From NCBI GenBank assembly GCA_030151255.1, contig JASLED010000073.1, forward strand, positions 1 through 32,483: a DNA stretch of 32,483 nucleotides, read 5' to 3'. Under the pieces are notes generated by a model. That model was not told the origin of the DNA. It made no database searches and saw nothing but the letters and a program-made list of their open reading frames with translations. This DNA comes from Flavobacterium sp. (GTDB lineage: Bacteria > Bacteroidota > Bacteroidia > Flavobacteriales > Flavobacteriaceae). The translations under genes and the position numbers were made by a program. Below are positions 16,239 through 24,615 of this stretch, one piece after another (position 1 is the stretch's first letter; each line of letters opens with the position of its first letter).

Positions 16239-17132
16239 TTAGTTTGGTTGACTATTTTTCTGTAATAATGATAAAAATAGTTCCATTGCTGGGCTAATCC
16301 ATTTATTATAATGATGTGCTGTAATCATTGTGGCTTTTTGCTCAAATCCCTTGATAGGAATTTCTAGAATTTCGCTTTTTTTTAATTCGCTAGCCACTAC
16401 AAATCTAGGTAAGCAAGCAATACCTAGGTTGCTCATTATACTTTTTTTTGTTGCTTCTATGCTCCACAATTCAAGTGTTTGACCTAATAATTGAATATTT
16501 TTTTTCTTAAGATAATCTCGTAAAAAAACTTGGTAAATGCCATTAGGATCATTGTTGATAAGCGAGAAGTTTTTTACTTGATTTTTCTTGTCAAAATTCA
16601 TTTCTTCCACAGGAAAGTTTGGAGAAACCATTATGCCAACAGGAAAATCTTGAATAGTTGTTACTAAAATTTGATTGTCATAACCAAATACATCGTAGTG
16701 AATTCCTAAATCAATTTCGTTTCGGATAACTTCTTTCTGAATTTCGTAGCAATTTTTTACTTTTATTTTAAGCTGAACTTCAGGTGCTTGCGCAATAAAT
16801 TCTTTTAAAACAGGCTGAATAATATAGGTTAATAAACTATCAGATACCGATATGGTAAGACTTCCTTCTATTTTTTTGTTTTTCGCATTCAGTAATTTTA
16901 TTTGTTCAATTTCTTCTTCAATTTTTTTTATATGAGGAATTAATTTTAACGATTGCTGAGTAGCTACCATTCTGCGACCTATTTTTTCAAATAAGGTAAA
17001 TTTTACTTCGTTTTCCAATTGTTGCATCTGATAACTAATTGCCGATAATGAATAGTTCAATTCATTGGCTGCATCCTGAAAGTTGCCTTTTTCTACAATT
17101 GTTTTAAAGCTTTTGAGTTGTTGAAAATCCAT
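16239..17132 (-). CDS. LysR-family transcriptional regulator
   Basis: The 297-residue protein has an N-terminal winged helix-turn-helix typical of LysR (MDFQQLKSFKTIVEKGNFQDAANELNYSLSAISYQMQQLE, residues 1-40), a linker helix, and a C-terminal periplasmic-binding-like effector domain (about 90-290: GSLTISVSDSLLTYIIQPVLKEF ...). It is divergent from a TauE/SafE permease, with 153 nt between the start codons. This is the classical arrangement in which a LysR protein controls its neighbour and itself. The effector is unknown; a sulfonate, sulfite or small organic acid would fit the permease family. Confidence 0.93.
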   Translation of the reverse strand: MDFQQLKSFKTIVEKGNFQDAANELNYSLSAISYQMQQLENEVKFTLFEKIGRRMVATQQSLKLIPHIKKIEEEIEQIKLLNAKNKKIEGSLTISVSDSLLTYIIQPVLKEFIAQAPEVQLKIKVKNCYEIQKEVIRNEIDLGIHYDVFGYDNQILVTTIQDFPVGIMVSPNFPVEEMNFDKKNQVKNFSLINNDPNGIYQVFLRDYLKKKNIQLLGQTLELWSIEATKKSIMSNLGIACLPRFVVASELKKSEILEIPIKGFEQKATMITAHHYNKWISPAMELFLSLLQKNSQPN

Positions 17133-17171
17133 ACTTCAATTTTTTCGAACTAAAAACACGAATAATTACGA

Positions 17172-17202
17172 TTGTTTTGAAGTAATATTCCAAATAGCTT
17201 TG
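17172..17202 (+). promoter_or_regulatory. Promoter of the TauE/SafE permease gene
   Basis: TTG (17172-17174), 20 nt, then TAGCTTTG (17195-17202) is a full match to the Bacteroidota promoter consensus. It lies 83 nt before the permease start and within the LysR-divergent region, so it is a likely LysR target. Confidence 0.65.
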
Positions 17203-17285
17203 CATAGTAATTATTTTTAATACAGCATACATTAAAATACATAATAGAGATTTTCTTTTAAATAACGTCAATTAAATAGTTTAGA

Positions 17286-18038
17286 ATGAGTGAATATTTT
17301 ACATTAACAATCTTTATGATTGCGATTACTTTTTTTATTGCAGGGTTTGTAAAAGGAGTAGTAGGTATGGGGTTACCCACAATTGCGATGGGAATACTTA
17401 GTATTGTTATGTCGCCACTTAGCGCTGCATCATTATTAATTATACCTTCCTTTGTTACTAATTTTTGGCAGCTTTTTACGGGACCAAATTTTTTAAAATT
17501 AATGAAACGTTTTTGGATAATGATGCTCGGAATTTTTATAGGAACTCTTGCAGGAGCTTGGCTATTAACAAGTGTAAATACAAATTATTCAAGTATTGCG
17601 TTAGGTATTGCGTTGATCATTTATTCTATTTATGGATTTATTGCAAAACCATTGCATGTTAAGCCAAGAATAGAACGTTTTTTATCGCCTATTATTGGTA
17701 TTACTACAGGTTTACTTAATGGAGCTACTGGTATTTTTACACTTCCGGCTGTTCCTTATATTCAGGCACTTGGACTTTCTAAAGACGATCTTATTCAAGC
17801 ATTGGGTTTGTCGTTTACAGTTTCTACAATTGCATTAGCGATTGGTTTGGCTCAGGGTGGCGCATTTCAGTTAGAAAATATAGGCTCATCCACATTGGCA
17901 ATCATTCCTGCATTATTTGGTATGAAAGTAGGTACAATCGTTCGAAAGCGAATTAGTTTAAAAACATTTCGTATTTGTTTTTTCATTTTTATTGTAATTC
18001 TTGGTTTAGAGTTAATTATTCATTCTTCCTTAGGATAA
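17286..18038 (+). CDS. TauE/SafE (DUF81) family membrane permease
   Basis: The 250-residue integral membrane protein has about eight hydrophobic segments. The family signature appears twice: FIAGFVKGVVGMGLPTIAMG at the N-terminus and PIIGITTGLLNGATGIFTLP after the midpoint, as expected for the internal duplication of TauE/SafE permeases. Members have been linked to export or uptake of sulfite, sulfoacetate, sulfolactate and other small anions; the substrate here is not determinable. The protein is single-domain with normal length. Regulation by the divergent LysR protein is inferred from gene arrangement. The ATG start follows an A/T-rich leader with no Shine-Dalgarno motif. Confidence 0.92.
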   Translation: MSEYFTLTIFMIAITFFIAGFVKGVVGMGLPTIAMGILSIVMSPLSAASLLIIPSFVTNFWQLFTGPNFLKLMKRFWIMMLGIFIGTLAGAWLLTSVNTNYSSIALGIALIIYSIYGFIAKPLHVKPRIERFLSPIIGITTGLLNGATGIFTLPAVPYIQALGLSKDDLIQALGLSFTVSTIALAIGLAQGGAFQLENIGSSTLAIIPALFGMKVGTIVRKRISLKTFRICFFIFIVILGLELIIHSSLG

Positions 18039-18063
18039 TTATATTTGTATTTATAGAAAATAA

Positions 18064-18088
18064 AAAAGGCAACAATTTGTTGCCTTTT
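18064..18088. terminator. Bidirectional terminator between the permease and DPP4 genes
   Basis: AAAAGGCAAC (18064-18073) and GTTGCCTTTT (18079-18088) form a 10-bp stem with a 5-nt loop and A/T flanks on both sides, between convergent genes. Confidence 0.88.
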
Positions 18089-18092
18089 ATTA

Positions 18093-20285
18093 TTATTGAT
18101 TTGATTTTTCTAAGAAATCAAAAAAGTAGTTAGCTATTTTAGTATTTAAATGTACTCGGTCTTTTCCAGATACATTGTGTTCGTGTGTTGGATATAAGAA
18201 ATAATCAACTTGTTTATTAGCTTTAATACATTCTTCTAAAAATAACATAGAATGTTGTTGTACCACAACCGGATCTTGCGCTCCGTGAATAATTAACAAT
18301 TTATTATTTAATTTATCTGCTTTGTTTAATAAGCTGGTAAGCTCATATCCTTCTGGATTTTCTTGAGGCGTATCCATATATCGCTCACCATACATAATTT
18401 CATATAATTTCCAATCCATAACTGGTCCTCCAGCTACACCTACTTTAAATATTTCTGGGTGAGTAACAGAAAGAGTAGTTGTCATAAATCCTCCAAAACT
18501 CCAACCATAAACACCAATTTTGTCATTGTTTACAAAAGGCAAAGATTGTAAGTATTTTACACCTTCCATTTGATCGGCCATTTCTGCCTGACCTAATTTT
18601 TTATGAATAATGTGCTCAAAATCGCGCCCACGGTTATGACTTCCTCTGTTATCTACTGTAAATACAACATAACCATTTTGTGCCATATAATGGAAAAATA
18701 AATTAGCTCCGCCCAACCATGAGTTTGTTACCAATTGTGCATGAGGTCCACCGTAAACATATACCATAACAGGATATTTTTTAGTAGCATCAAAATTTGT
18801 TGGGTAGAAGATGCGTCCATTTAAAGGCGTTTTTCCATCAGCTGCTGTTAGCGTAACTAATTCCATTTTAGGCATGGTAATTACACCTTCATACGGATTT
18901 TTAGAAGTTAAAATATCTACTGATTTTTTATTTGCTGTGTTTACAATAGAAGCTTTATTTGGTGTTGTAATATTGTTGAATTGATCGATAAAATAAGTTT
19001 TATCATCATTAATAACCAAATTATGCGTTCCTGATTCTGTTGTAATTTGCTCTGTTTTTCCTTTTTTAAGATTTACTTTAAATAATTGTCGATCCAGACC
19101 TTGATTGGTAACACCAATATAGTAAAGATTTTTACCGTCTTTGTCAAAACCTAATAAATCTGTTGCAATAACATTTTCAAAACCAAGATTTCGAACAAAT
19201 TTTCCGTCAGTGTATAAATAAGGTTGTCTATAACCTTCTTTTTCTGACATATAAAGAAACGAGTTGGGCTCTGAAGGCACAAATACTAAACCTTGTGAAG
19301 GTTCTGTATAAGTAGAAGATTTTTCTTCAAAAATAATTCCTTCAAAAGTACCTGTTGCAGCGTTGTATTTGTTTAATTTAAGGTGATTTTGCTCTCTGTT
19401 TAGTAAGCCAACATAAACGTAATTTCCAGACGGATCCCAAGTAACCATTGTAAGGAATTGATCTACATCTCCTGTGTTTATTGTTGTTTTCTGTTTTGTG
19501 TACACATCATAAATAATTAACGAAACTTTTTCGTTCGTCATTCCAGCCATTGGATATTTGATGTTTTTGTTTTCTGCAACGCGAGTTCCCCATTGTACTA
19601 ATGGATAATCGGTAACCATTGTTTGATCATTTCTATAATACAATAATTGATCTTGTTTAGGGCTCCACCACATTCCTTGATCAATTCCAAACTCATTTCT
19701 ATGTGTATTTGGACTACCGTTTACAATAGCTTGGTCTGTATCTGTAGTTACTGTTGTAATTCTTCCTTTTTTATCAGCAATTTCAATATTATTGTCATTT
19801 AACCAAGCAATATAGTCTCCATTTCTAGATAGAAGTTGATTGCTTTTTGTGGTTGGTATTTTATGCAATACAGTAATGGTTTGTGTATCAGTAGCTAAAT
19901 TTACCAAATAAGTATTTTTCTTGTCGGTATCTATTACAGAAAATGAAGCAATATTGCTATCTTTCCATTTCAGATTTGATGGAAGTGTAGTAAGCTTAAA
20001 TGTAGTTTCTGTAATTTGCTTGTTCAATAAATTATTTAAATCTTTTGCTGTAATAACCAACTGATTTTTCCAATCTTTATTGTGCGATTTTTCTAATAAG
20101 CTATCTCTTTTTGCTGTAACAAAAGTTAACGTATTTGTATTTCTCCAATTGGGTTGCAATACTTTTTCTGTAGCAAAAGTACTTCCTAGACCTAACGTAG
20201 CTTCTTGTATAGTAAGATTGCGTTGTGCAAACATTAAGTTTCCTGTTAGGCAAAGGAAAGCTAATAATTTAGTTTGTTTTATCAT
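18093..20285 (-). CDS. DPP4-like S9 family peptidase (exported)
   Basis: The 730-residue protein has a signal peptide (MIKQTKLLAFLCLTGNLMFAQ), a DPPIV-type beta-propeller (about 90-440) and a C-terminal alpha/beta-hydrolase (about 480-730). The catalytic serine lies in GWSFGGF (Ser596), the acid in IIHGAQDPVV, and the histidine in HEHN (His703, with His701 nearby). Such enzymes cleave X-Pro (or X-Ala) dipeptides from peptide N-termini, probably in the periplasm. The propeller includes QGMWWSPKQDQLLYYRND, which matches the family's substrate-pocket Glu/Asp region only loosely, so exact specificity is uncertain. The gene is upstream of a terminator shared with the permease and follows lysP after 65 nt on the same strand. 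Confidence 0.94.
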   Translation of the reverse strand: MIKQTKLLAFLCLTGNLMFAQRNLTIQEATLGLGSTFATEKVLQPNWRNTNTLTFVTAKRDSLLEKSHNKDWKNQLVITAKDLNNLLNKQITETTFKLTTLPSNLKWKDSNIASFSVIDTDKKNTYLVNLATDTQTITVLHKIPTTKSNQLLSRNGDYIAWLNDNNIEIADKKGRITTVTTDTDQAIVNGSPNTHRNEFGIDQGMWWSPKQDQLLYYRNDQTMVTDYPLVQWGTRVAENKNIKYPMAGMTNEKVSLIIYDVYTKQKTTINTGDVDQFLTMVTWDPSGNYVYVGLLNREQNHLKLNKYNAATGTFEGIIFEEKSSTYTEPSQGLVFVPSEPNSFLYMSEKEGYRQPYLYTDGKFVRNLGFENVIATDLLGFDKDGKNLYYIGVTNQGLDRQLFKVNLKKGKTEQITTESGTHNLVINDDKTYFIDQFNNITTPNKASIVNTANKKSVDILTSKNPYEGVITMPKMELVTLTAADGKTPLNGRIFYPTNFDATKKYPVMVYVYGGPHAQLVTNSWLGGANLFFHYMAQNGYVVFTVDNRGSHNRGRDFEHIIHKKLGQAEMADQMEGVKYLQSLPFVNNDKIGVYGWSFGGFMTTTLSVTHPEIFKVGVAGGPVMDWKLYEIMYGERYMDTPQENPEGYELTSLLNKADKLNNKLLIIHGAQDPVVVQQHSMLFLEECIKANKQVDYFLYPTHEHNVSGKDRVHLNTKIANYFFDFLEKSNQ

Positions 20286-20309
20286 GTTTATTCGAAAATT
20301 TCTGAATCG

Positions 20310-20341
20310 CTAAGGTATAATTTTTTCAGATTTTTACCCAA
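20310..20341 (-). promoter_or_regulatory. Candidate promoter of the DPP4-like peptidase gene
   Basis: On the minus strand TTG (20341-20339), 21 nt, then TACCTTAG (20317-20310), which has one mismatch to TAnnTTTG. It lies 24 nt before the start codon. It suggests the peptidase can be transcribed separately from lysP. Confidence 0.45.
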
Positions 20342-20350
20342 GCAGAGTAT

Positions 20351-21814
20351 TTATTTAGTAAGATCAACGTCTTTTAAAGGAATTAATTTTGTTTTGTGCT
20401 TAATTTTATGGAAGAAATAGAAGAATAAAAAGAAGGGAATACCCATATAAGTGATAAAAATGCCTTTCCATTCAAATATTCCTTCAAAAATCATTTTGCT
20501 GTCTTGACCGATAATTACTAAAAGACAAAGTATAAAGGCGAATATTGGTCCGAACGGAAACCATTTTGCCTTGTAGATTAATTGTTTTGTATCGTATCCT
20601 TGCGCAACATATGCTTTTCTAAATCTGTAATGACTAATAGCAATACCCAACCAGGCAATAAAACCTGTTAATCCTGAGGCAGCTAAAATAAAATCTACGG
20701 CTTGAGGAGTAACACTTTGAATGATAAAAATAAATAATACAACCAACGCTGTAGCTAATAATGACAATAATGGAACACCATTTTTTGTGGTTTTTCCAAA
20801 TGAGCGATGCGCCATTTTATCTTTTCCCATAGCATAAAGCATTCGGGTAGAAGCATACATGCCAGAATTTCCTGCTGATAAAATAGAAGTTAAGATAATA
20901 GCATTCATCAATGCGGCAGCAAATGCCCAATGTGCTTTTTCGAACACAAGTGTAAAAGGCGATTTAGAAATTTCATTTATTTCGGCGCCTAATAATGCCG
21001 GACTCGTATAAGGAATAATTAATCCAATAACGAAAATAGATAAGATATAGAAGATTAAAATTCGCCAAAAAACTTGTTTAATCGCTTTCGGAATATTCTT
21101 TTCAGGATTTTCTGATTCTCCAGCTGTTATTCCAATTAGTTCTGTTCCTTGAAAAGAGAAGCCTGCAATTAGAAAAACACCTAATACAGATAAAAATTTA
21201 CCCGAAAAGCCATCGCCCAAAACGGGAGCGTCTCCCAAGGTAAAGTTGGTAAAACCAATGTATTCGCCTCCCATTATCCCAAAAATAGTAAGCAATCCTA
21301 CAATAAGAAAAATAATAACTGTAAGCACTTTTATAAATGCAAACCAATATTCTGATTCGCCGTAAGCTTGAACAGAAAGTGTATTTAATCCAACAATAAT
21401 AAAGAAGAAAAGTAAACTCCAAGCCCAAGGAGGCATAAAATTCATTACATCCCAATAAGAAATTACTAAGGCGGCAATAGAAACGTCAACTGCAACCGTA
21501 ATAACCCAATTAAACCAGTAATTCCAGCCTAAGGCATATCCTAAAGATGGATCTACAAATTTTGAAGCATAGGTGCTAAATGAGCCCGAAACAGGCATAA
21601 AAGTAGCCATTTCTCCTAATGAAGTCATTAAAAAGTATACCATTACACCAATTGCTCCATAAGCTAATAATGCTCCGCCTGGTCCGGCTTGTTGTATTGC
21701 TTCGCCACTTGCCATGAATAAACCTGTTCCAATGCATCCTCCAATGGCAATCATGGTTAAATGTCGCGCTTTTAATTTGCGATGAACTTGCGAATTATCT
21801 TTTATTTCTTCCAT
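20351..21814 (-). CDS. lysP: APC-family amino acid permease, LysP-like
   Basis: The 487-residue protein has about 12 transmembrane segments and the amino acid permease signature. Its N-terminal KARHLTMIAIGGCIGTGLF, the SLGEMATFMPVSGSF stretch, the GFSFQGTELIGI..GESENPEKNIPKAI loop and SAGNSGMYASTRMLY closely resemble the lysine-specific permease LysP of Enterobacteria. Lysine uptake by proton symport is therefore likely, but related APC permeases carry other amino acids, so the symbol is provisional. No terminator is seen between it and the peptidase gene 65 nt downstream. The C-terminus is basic and cytoplasmic. Confidence 0.88.
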   Translation of the reverse strand: MEEIKDNSQVHRKLKARHLTMIAIGGCIGTGLFMASGEAIQQAGPGGALLAYGAIGVMVYFLMTSLGEMATFMPVSGSFSTYASKFVDPSLGYALGWNYWFNWVITVAVDVSIAALVISYWDVMNFMPPWAWSLLFFFIIVGLNTLSVQAYGESEYWFAFIKVLTVIIFLIVGLLTIFGIMGGEYIGFTNFTLGDAPVLGDGFSGKFLSVLGVFLIAGFSFQGTELIGITAGESENPEKNIPKAIKQVFWRILIFYILSIFVIGLIIPYTSPALLGAEINEISKSPFTLVFEKAHWAFAAALMNAIILTSILSAGNSGMYASTRMLYAMGKDKMAHRSFGKTTKNGVPLLSLLATALVVLFIFIIQSVTPQAVDFILAASGLTGFIAWLGIAISHYRFRKAYVAQGYDTKQLIYKAKWFPFGPIFAFILCLLVIIGQDSKMIFEGIFEWKGIFITYMGIPFFLFFYFFHKIKHKTKLIPLKDVDLTK

Positions 21815-22070
21815 TTCTAATTTTAGTGTATTACTAAAGGTAATTATTAATAAAAATTAAAGATAACAAGTCTGAATGGTTTTTAATTTAATTAAAGAAA
21901 TTTTTGTGATTTCAATAGTAAATAATTAACTAATCAATCAACTGAAGTTATTTATTAAAAAAGGAAACAAATTGATCTTTGATTAAAGGTGAAATAGGTT
22001 TTTAAAATATTGATAATTATTTTATATAAAATAAAAATTATGATAATTATAAAAGGTAAAAATCACTGAT

Positions 22071-22517
22071 TTATTGTCGTGGTTTGTAAGTTGTAAAAGT
22101 TCCGTCTTTGTAAAAAACAACAATTTGTTCTACATCTGTTGAGGTAAAAAAATGATTTGAAAGAGAAGAAATAGGAGAGGTGTTTGTTGTTTTTTTTGAT
22201 GTGTTTTTTTTAAAATCTTCAGAAGAATTTACAACGCTAGGGTTCTCTTTTAGAGAGAAATTTTCAGTTGCTATGATGGTGTTTTCATTATTAAAAGAAG
22301 ATGAAAAAACAGGTTCAATTCCTTGTATCAACCATTCAATTCTAATGTCAGAAAAGGCTTCATTTATTTTTAAAATTACATCCAAACTAGCTTTGTTTCT
22401 GCCCGATAATATATGCGATAAACTAGAGCGTTGTACGCCAATTTTATCTGCAAATGCAGAAGCATTTAACTCGTAATGTTGAAGTATAAATTCCAGTCTG
22501 TTTACAAAGTTATTCAT
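22071..22517 (-). CDS. XRE-family helix-turn-helix regulator
   Basis: The 148-residue protein has an N-terminal XRE/Cro-type HTH (about 4-70): FVNRLEFILQHYELNASAFAD, then KIGVQRSSLSHILSGRNKAS with the recognition helix, then LDVILKINEAFSDIRIEWLI. The remaining 80 residues are low-complexity, rich in Ser, Thr, Asn and Lys, ending with a short beta hairpin (VEQIVVFYKDGTFTTYKPRQ). This layout is common among flavobacterial XRE regulators. It is divergent from an M14 carboxypeptidase. The shared region holds palindromes that cover its own -7 promoter box, so autoregulation is likely. The ligand, if any, is unknown. Confidence 0.9.
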   Translation of the reverse strand: MNNFVNRLEFILQHYELNASAFADKIGVQRSSLSHILSGRNKASLDVILKINEAFSDIRIEWLIQGIEPVFSSSFNNENTIIATENFSLKENPSVVNSSEDFKKNTSKKTTNTSPISSLSNHFFTSTDVEQIVVFYKDGTFTTYKPRQ

Positions 22518-22541
22518 GCTTTTTTTGTTTATTATTGTAAA

Positions 22542-22553
22542 TTACAAATGTAA
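22542..22553. promoter_or_regulatory. Operator palindrome copy 1, overlapping the XRE promoter
   Basis: TTACAAATGTAA, the reverse complement of TTACATTTGTAA, has half-sites TTACA and TGTAA around two bases. It is preceded by a further TTGTAA-A-TTACAA symmetry (22535-22547). Identical palindromes lie at 22755 and 22779. Confidence 0.7.
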
Positions 22554-22575
22554 ATATATAAAATCAAATAAGCAA
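22545..22575 (-). promoter_or_regulatory. Promoter of the XRE regulator gene
   Basis: On the minus strand TTG (22575-22573), 20 nt, then TACATTTG (22552-22545), an exact TAnnTTTG match. It lies 27 nt before the start codon. The -7 box is inside operator copy 1, which implies autorepression if the palindrome binds this protein. Confidence 0.65.
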
Positions 22576-22754
22576 ATACAATAATGTAATTAATTGTTTT
22601 TATGTAAAGTTAAGCTTTATGTATTTAACTTTAATATTTTGATTTTTAGCGTTTTTTATTTTTATTAAATGGAAGTAGATTGTTTTTATTTAAGATTTAA
22701 AGTTTTACAAGAATATTTGTATACAATTGTAAATAATAAAGAAAAACAACTTGT

Positions 22755-22766
22755 TTACATTTGTAA
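22755..22766. promoter_or_regulatory. Operator palindrome copy 2
   Basis: TTACATTTGTAA, part of the 13-bp TTTACATTTGTAA. It lies 24 bp (centre to centre) upstream of copy 3, roughly where the -33 region of the M14 promoter would be. Confidence 0.7.
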
Positions 22767-22778
22767 TTAAATATCTAT

Positions 22779-22790
22779 TTACATTTGTAA
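22779..22790. promoter_or_regulatory. Operator palindrome copy 3, containing the M14 -7 box
   Basis: TTACATTTGTAA is identical to copy 2, including the preceding T. It contains TACATTTG (22780-22787), an exact -7 consensus on the plus strand, 23 nt before the carboxypeptidase start. A -33 TTG exists only at 16-nt spacing (22761-22763), so activation or short-spaced recognition is possible. Confidence 0.7.
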
Positions 22791-22810
22791 AAAGTAAAAA
22801 GAGATAATAG

Positions 22811-23962
22811 ATGAATTATAAAAATATTGCTCAAAAGTATAAGGTAGAATCAATAGTTGGGCGCTACATAACAAATGAAAATGTTGAAGAATTTTGTACT
22901 GCTTTAGATGCAAATTTTGAGGTAAAATGTTGTGGATTTTCTGTAGAAGAAAAACCTATTTATTCGGTGCGATTTGGTGTTGGAAAAATTAAGGTTTTTA
23001 TGTGGTCTCAAATGCACGGAAATGAATCAACAACTACAAAAGCTGTTTTTGATTTTTTGAATTTTTTACATCTTTCAGATGATGAAATTGTAGAGCAATG
23101 GAAAGCTTATTTTGAGATTACTTTTATTCCTATTTTAAATCCAGATGGTGCAAAATATTACACAAGAGTAAATGCAAATCAAGTTGATTTAAATCGTGAT
23201 TCTATCAATTTGTCTCAGCCCGAAAGTCAGCTTTTAAGAAAATTATTAGAAGATATTAAACCCGATTATGCTTTTAATCTACATGACCAACGAACAATTT
23301 TTGGTGTAGGAGAAACAGGTAAATCAGCAGCTATTTCATTTCTATCTCCAGCATATAATGAAGCTAGAGATTTGAGCGATTCGCGTGTTATGGGTATGAA
23401 GTTGATCGCAGCAATAAATAACACACTTCAAAAAATTGTACCAGGTCATGTAGGCCGATTTGATGATTCATTTAATGTAAATTGTATTGGAGATTATGTT
23501 CAAACTTTAGGTATTCCGGTTATTTTAATAGAAGCGGGGCATTTAGGAATAGATTATCAGAGAGAAAATACGAGAGAATTGGTTTGTATAAGCTTGCTTA
23601 AAGCCATGGATATTTTATATAAACAGCAGTTGGATGATTACTCTGTTGAAGAATATTTAACAATAATAGAAAATGCTAAGAATTTCTATGATATTGAATG
23701 GGATGGGGTGTTTTCAGAAAATTTGGAAGAGAATTTAATACTGAAAATTCAATATAAAGAAGTATTAGAAAATAATAATGTTAAATTTGTTCCTCAAATT
23801 GTGCAAATTGACAATAAAGAGAGTAAATTTGTGCATAATGCTATTAAAAGCTCTTGTGAATTAAAAGATTTGCAAGGTCTTCCAAATTCAATTTTAGAAG
23901 CTAACTTTACGGATGTTGTAGAGTTAACGGTTGAAGAGGTTAATTATTTATTAAAAAAATAG
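22811..23962 (+). CDS. M14-family zinc carboxypeptidase
   Basis: The 383-residue protein has the M14 zinc site: HGNE with His69 and Glu72, then His158 in FNLHDQ. The substrate-carboxylate segment is VDLNRD (Asn128, Arg129), and the general-base glutamate is Glu240 in VILIEAGH. These are the complete catalytic elements of the family, so an active metallocarboxypeptidase is predicted. No signal peptide or membrane segment is visible, suggesting a cytoplasmic enzyme acting on small peptides or modified amino acids rather than secreted digestion. The C-terminal 130 residues are a separate, poorly recognised domain. It is divergent from an XRE regulator and preceded by two copies of the operator palindrome. 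Confidence 0.9.
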   Translation: MNYKNIAQKYKVESIVGRYITNENVEEFCTALDANFEVKCCGFSVEEKPIYSVRFGVGKIKVFMWSQMHGNESTTTKAVFDFLNFLHLSDDEIVEQWKAYFEITFIPILNPDGAKYYTRVNANQVDLNRDSINLSQPESQLLRKLLEDIKPDYAFNLHDQRTIFGVGETGKSAAISFLSPAYNEARDLSDSRVMGMKLIAAINNTLQKIVPGHVGRFDDSFNVNCIGDYVQTLGIPVILIEAGHLGIDYQRENTRELVCISLLKAMDILYKQQLDDYSVEEYLTIIENAKNFYDIEWDGVFSENLEENLILKIQYKEVLENNNVKFVPQIVQIDNKESKFVHNAIKSSCELKDLQGLPNSILEANFTDVVELTVEEVNYLLKK

Positions 23963-24051
23963 TATAAATTGATATTTTTTAAATAAATAAGATTTTTTTT
24001 TAGTATTATTGTACTGAAATAAAGATTAGAACTAAGATAAATAATTGATTT

Positions 24052-24531
24052 ATGAGTAAGTTTCGTTTAGATGAAATCGATCACCAAATATTAGATATGT
24101 TGATTGATAATACGAGAGTGCCTTTTACAGATATTGCTAAGAAATTATTGATTTCTGCTGGTACTGTTCACGTGAGAGTAAAAAAGATGGAGGATGCTGG
24201 AATTATCCAAGGTTCATCATTAACTCTTGATTATGAGAAGTTAGGATACGCGTTTATTGCGTACATTGGTATTTTCTTACATAATACATCTCAAACTAAA
24301 TTCGTTTTAGAACGTATTAATGAAATTCCTTACGTAACAGTTGCTCACGTAACAACAGGTAAGTTTAATGTTTTCTGTAAAATTAGAGCTAAAAATACTC
24401 GTCATGCAAAAGAGGTTATCTATATGATTGATGATATTGAAGGTGTGTACAGAACAGAATCAATGATTTCTTTAGAAGAAAGTATCAACGATAAAAAACG
24501 ATTAATGCATACAATCTTCAAAGAATTGTAG
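24052..24531 (+). CDS. Lrp/AsnC-family transcriptional regulator
   Basis: The 159-residue protein has an N-terminal winged HTH (about 4-60: LDEIDHQILDMLIDNTRVPFTDIAKKLLISAGTVHVRVKKMEDAGII) and a C-terminal RAM ligand-binding domain (about 68-150), the standard Lrp/AsnC layout. It is the usual length. Such proteins sense amino acids and control their uptake and breakdown; the ligand here is unknown. Neighbouring genes for amino-acid transport and catabolism make targets nearby plausible but unproven. It uses more C-ending codons than its neighbours, which hints at higher expression. It ends in a hairpin terminator, so it is a single-gene unit. Confidence 0.95.
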   Translation: MSKFRLDEIDHQILDMLIDNTRVPFTDIAKKLLISAGTVHVRVKKMEDAGIIQGSSLTLDYEKLGYAFIAYIGIFLHNTSQTKFVLERINEIPYVTVAHVTTGKFNVFCKIRAKNTRHAKEVIYMIDDIEGVYRTESMISLEESINDKKRLMHTIFKEL

Positions 24532-24556
24532 TCATTAATTTGAAATAATAAAAAAG

Positions 24557-24583
24557 AAAAACTGCCTTTGTGCAGTTTTTTTT
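24557..24583 (+). terminator. Terminator of the Lrp/AsnC gene
   Basis: AAAAACTGC (24557-24565) and GCAGTTTTT (24572-24580) form a 9-bp stem with a 6-nt loop, followed by more T residues. Confidence 0.88.
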
Positions 24584-24615
24584 ATCTTCGCTTTTCTAAT
24601 AATAAACAAAATATA

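Noticed and set aside
22180..22476. 98-codon plus-strand frame inside the XRE gene
   Set aside because: Antisense to the HTH domain coding sequence; low-complexity translation.
22535..22800. Short repeats between the XRE and M14 genes as a CRISPR array
   Set aside because: The repeats are 12-bp palindromes with irregular spacing, no uniform spacers and no cas genes.
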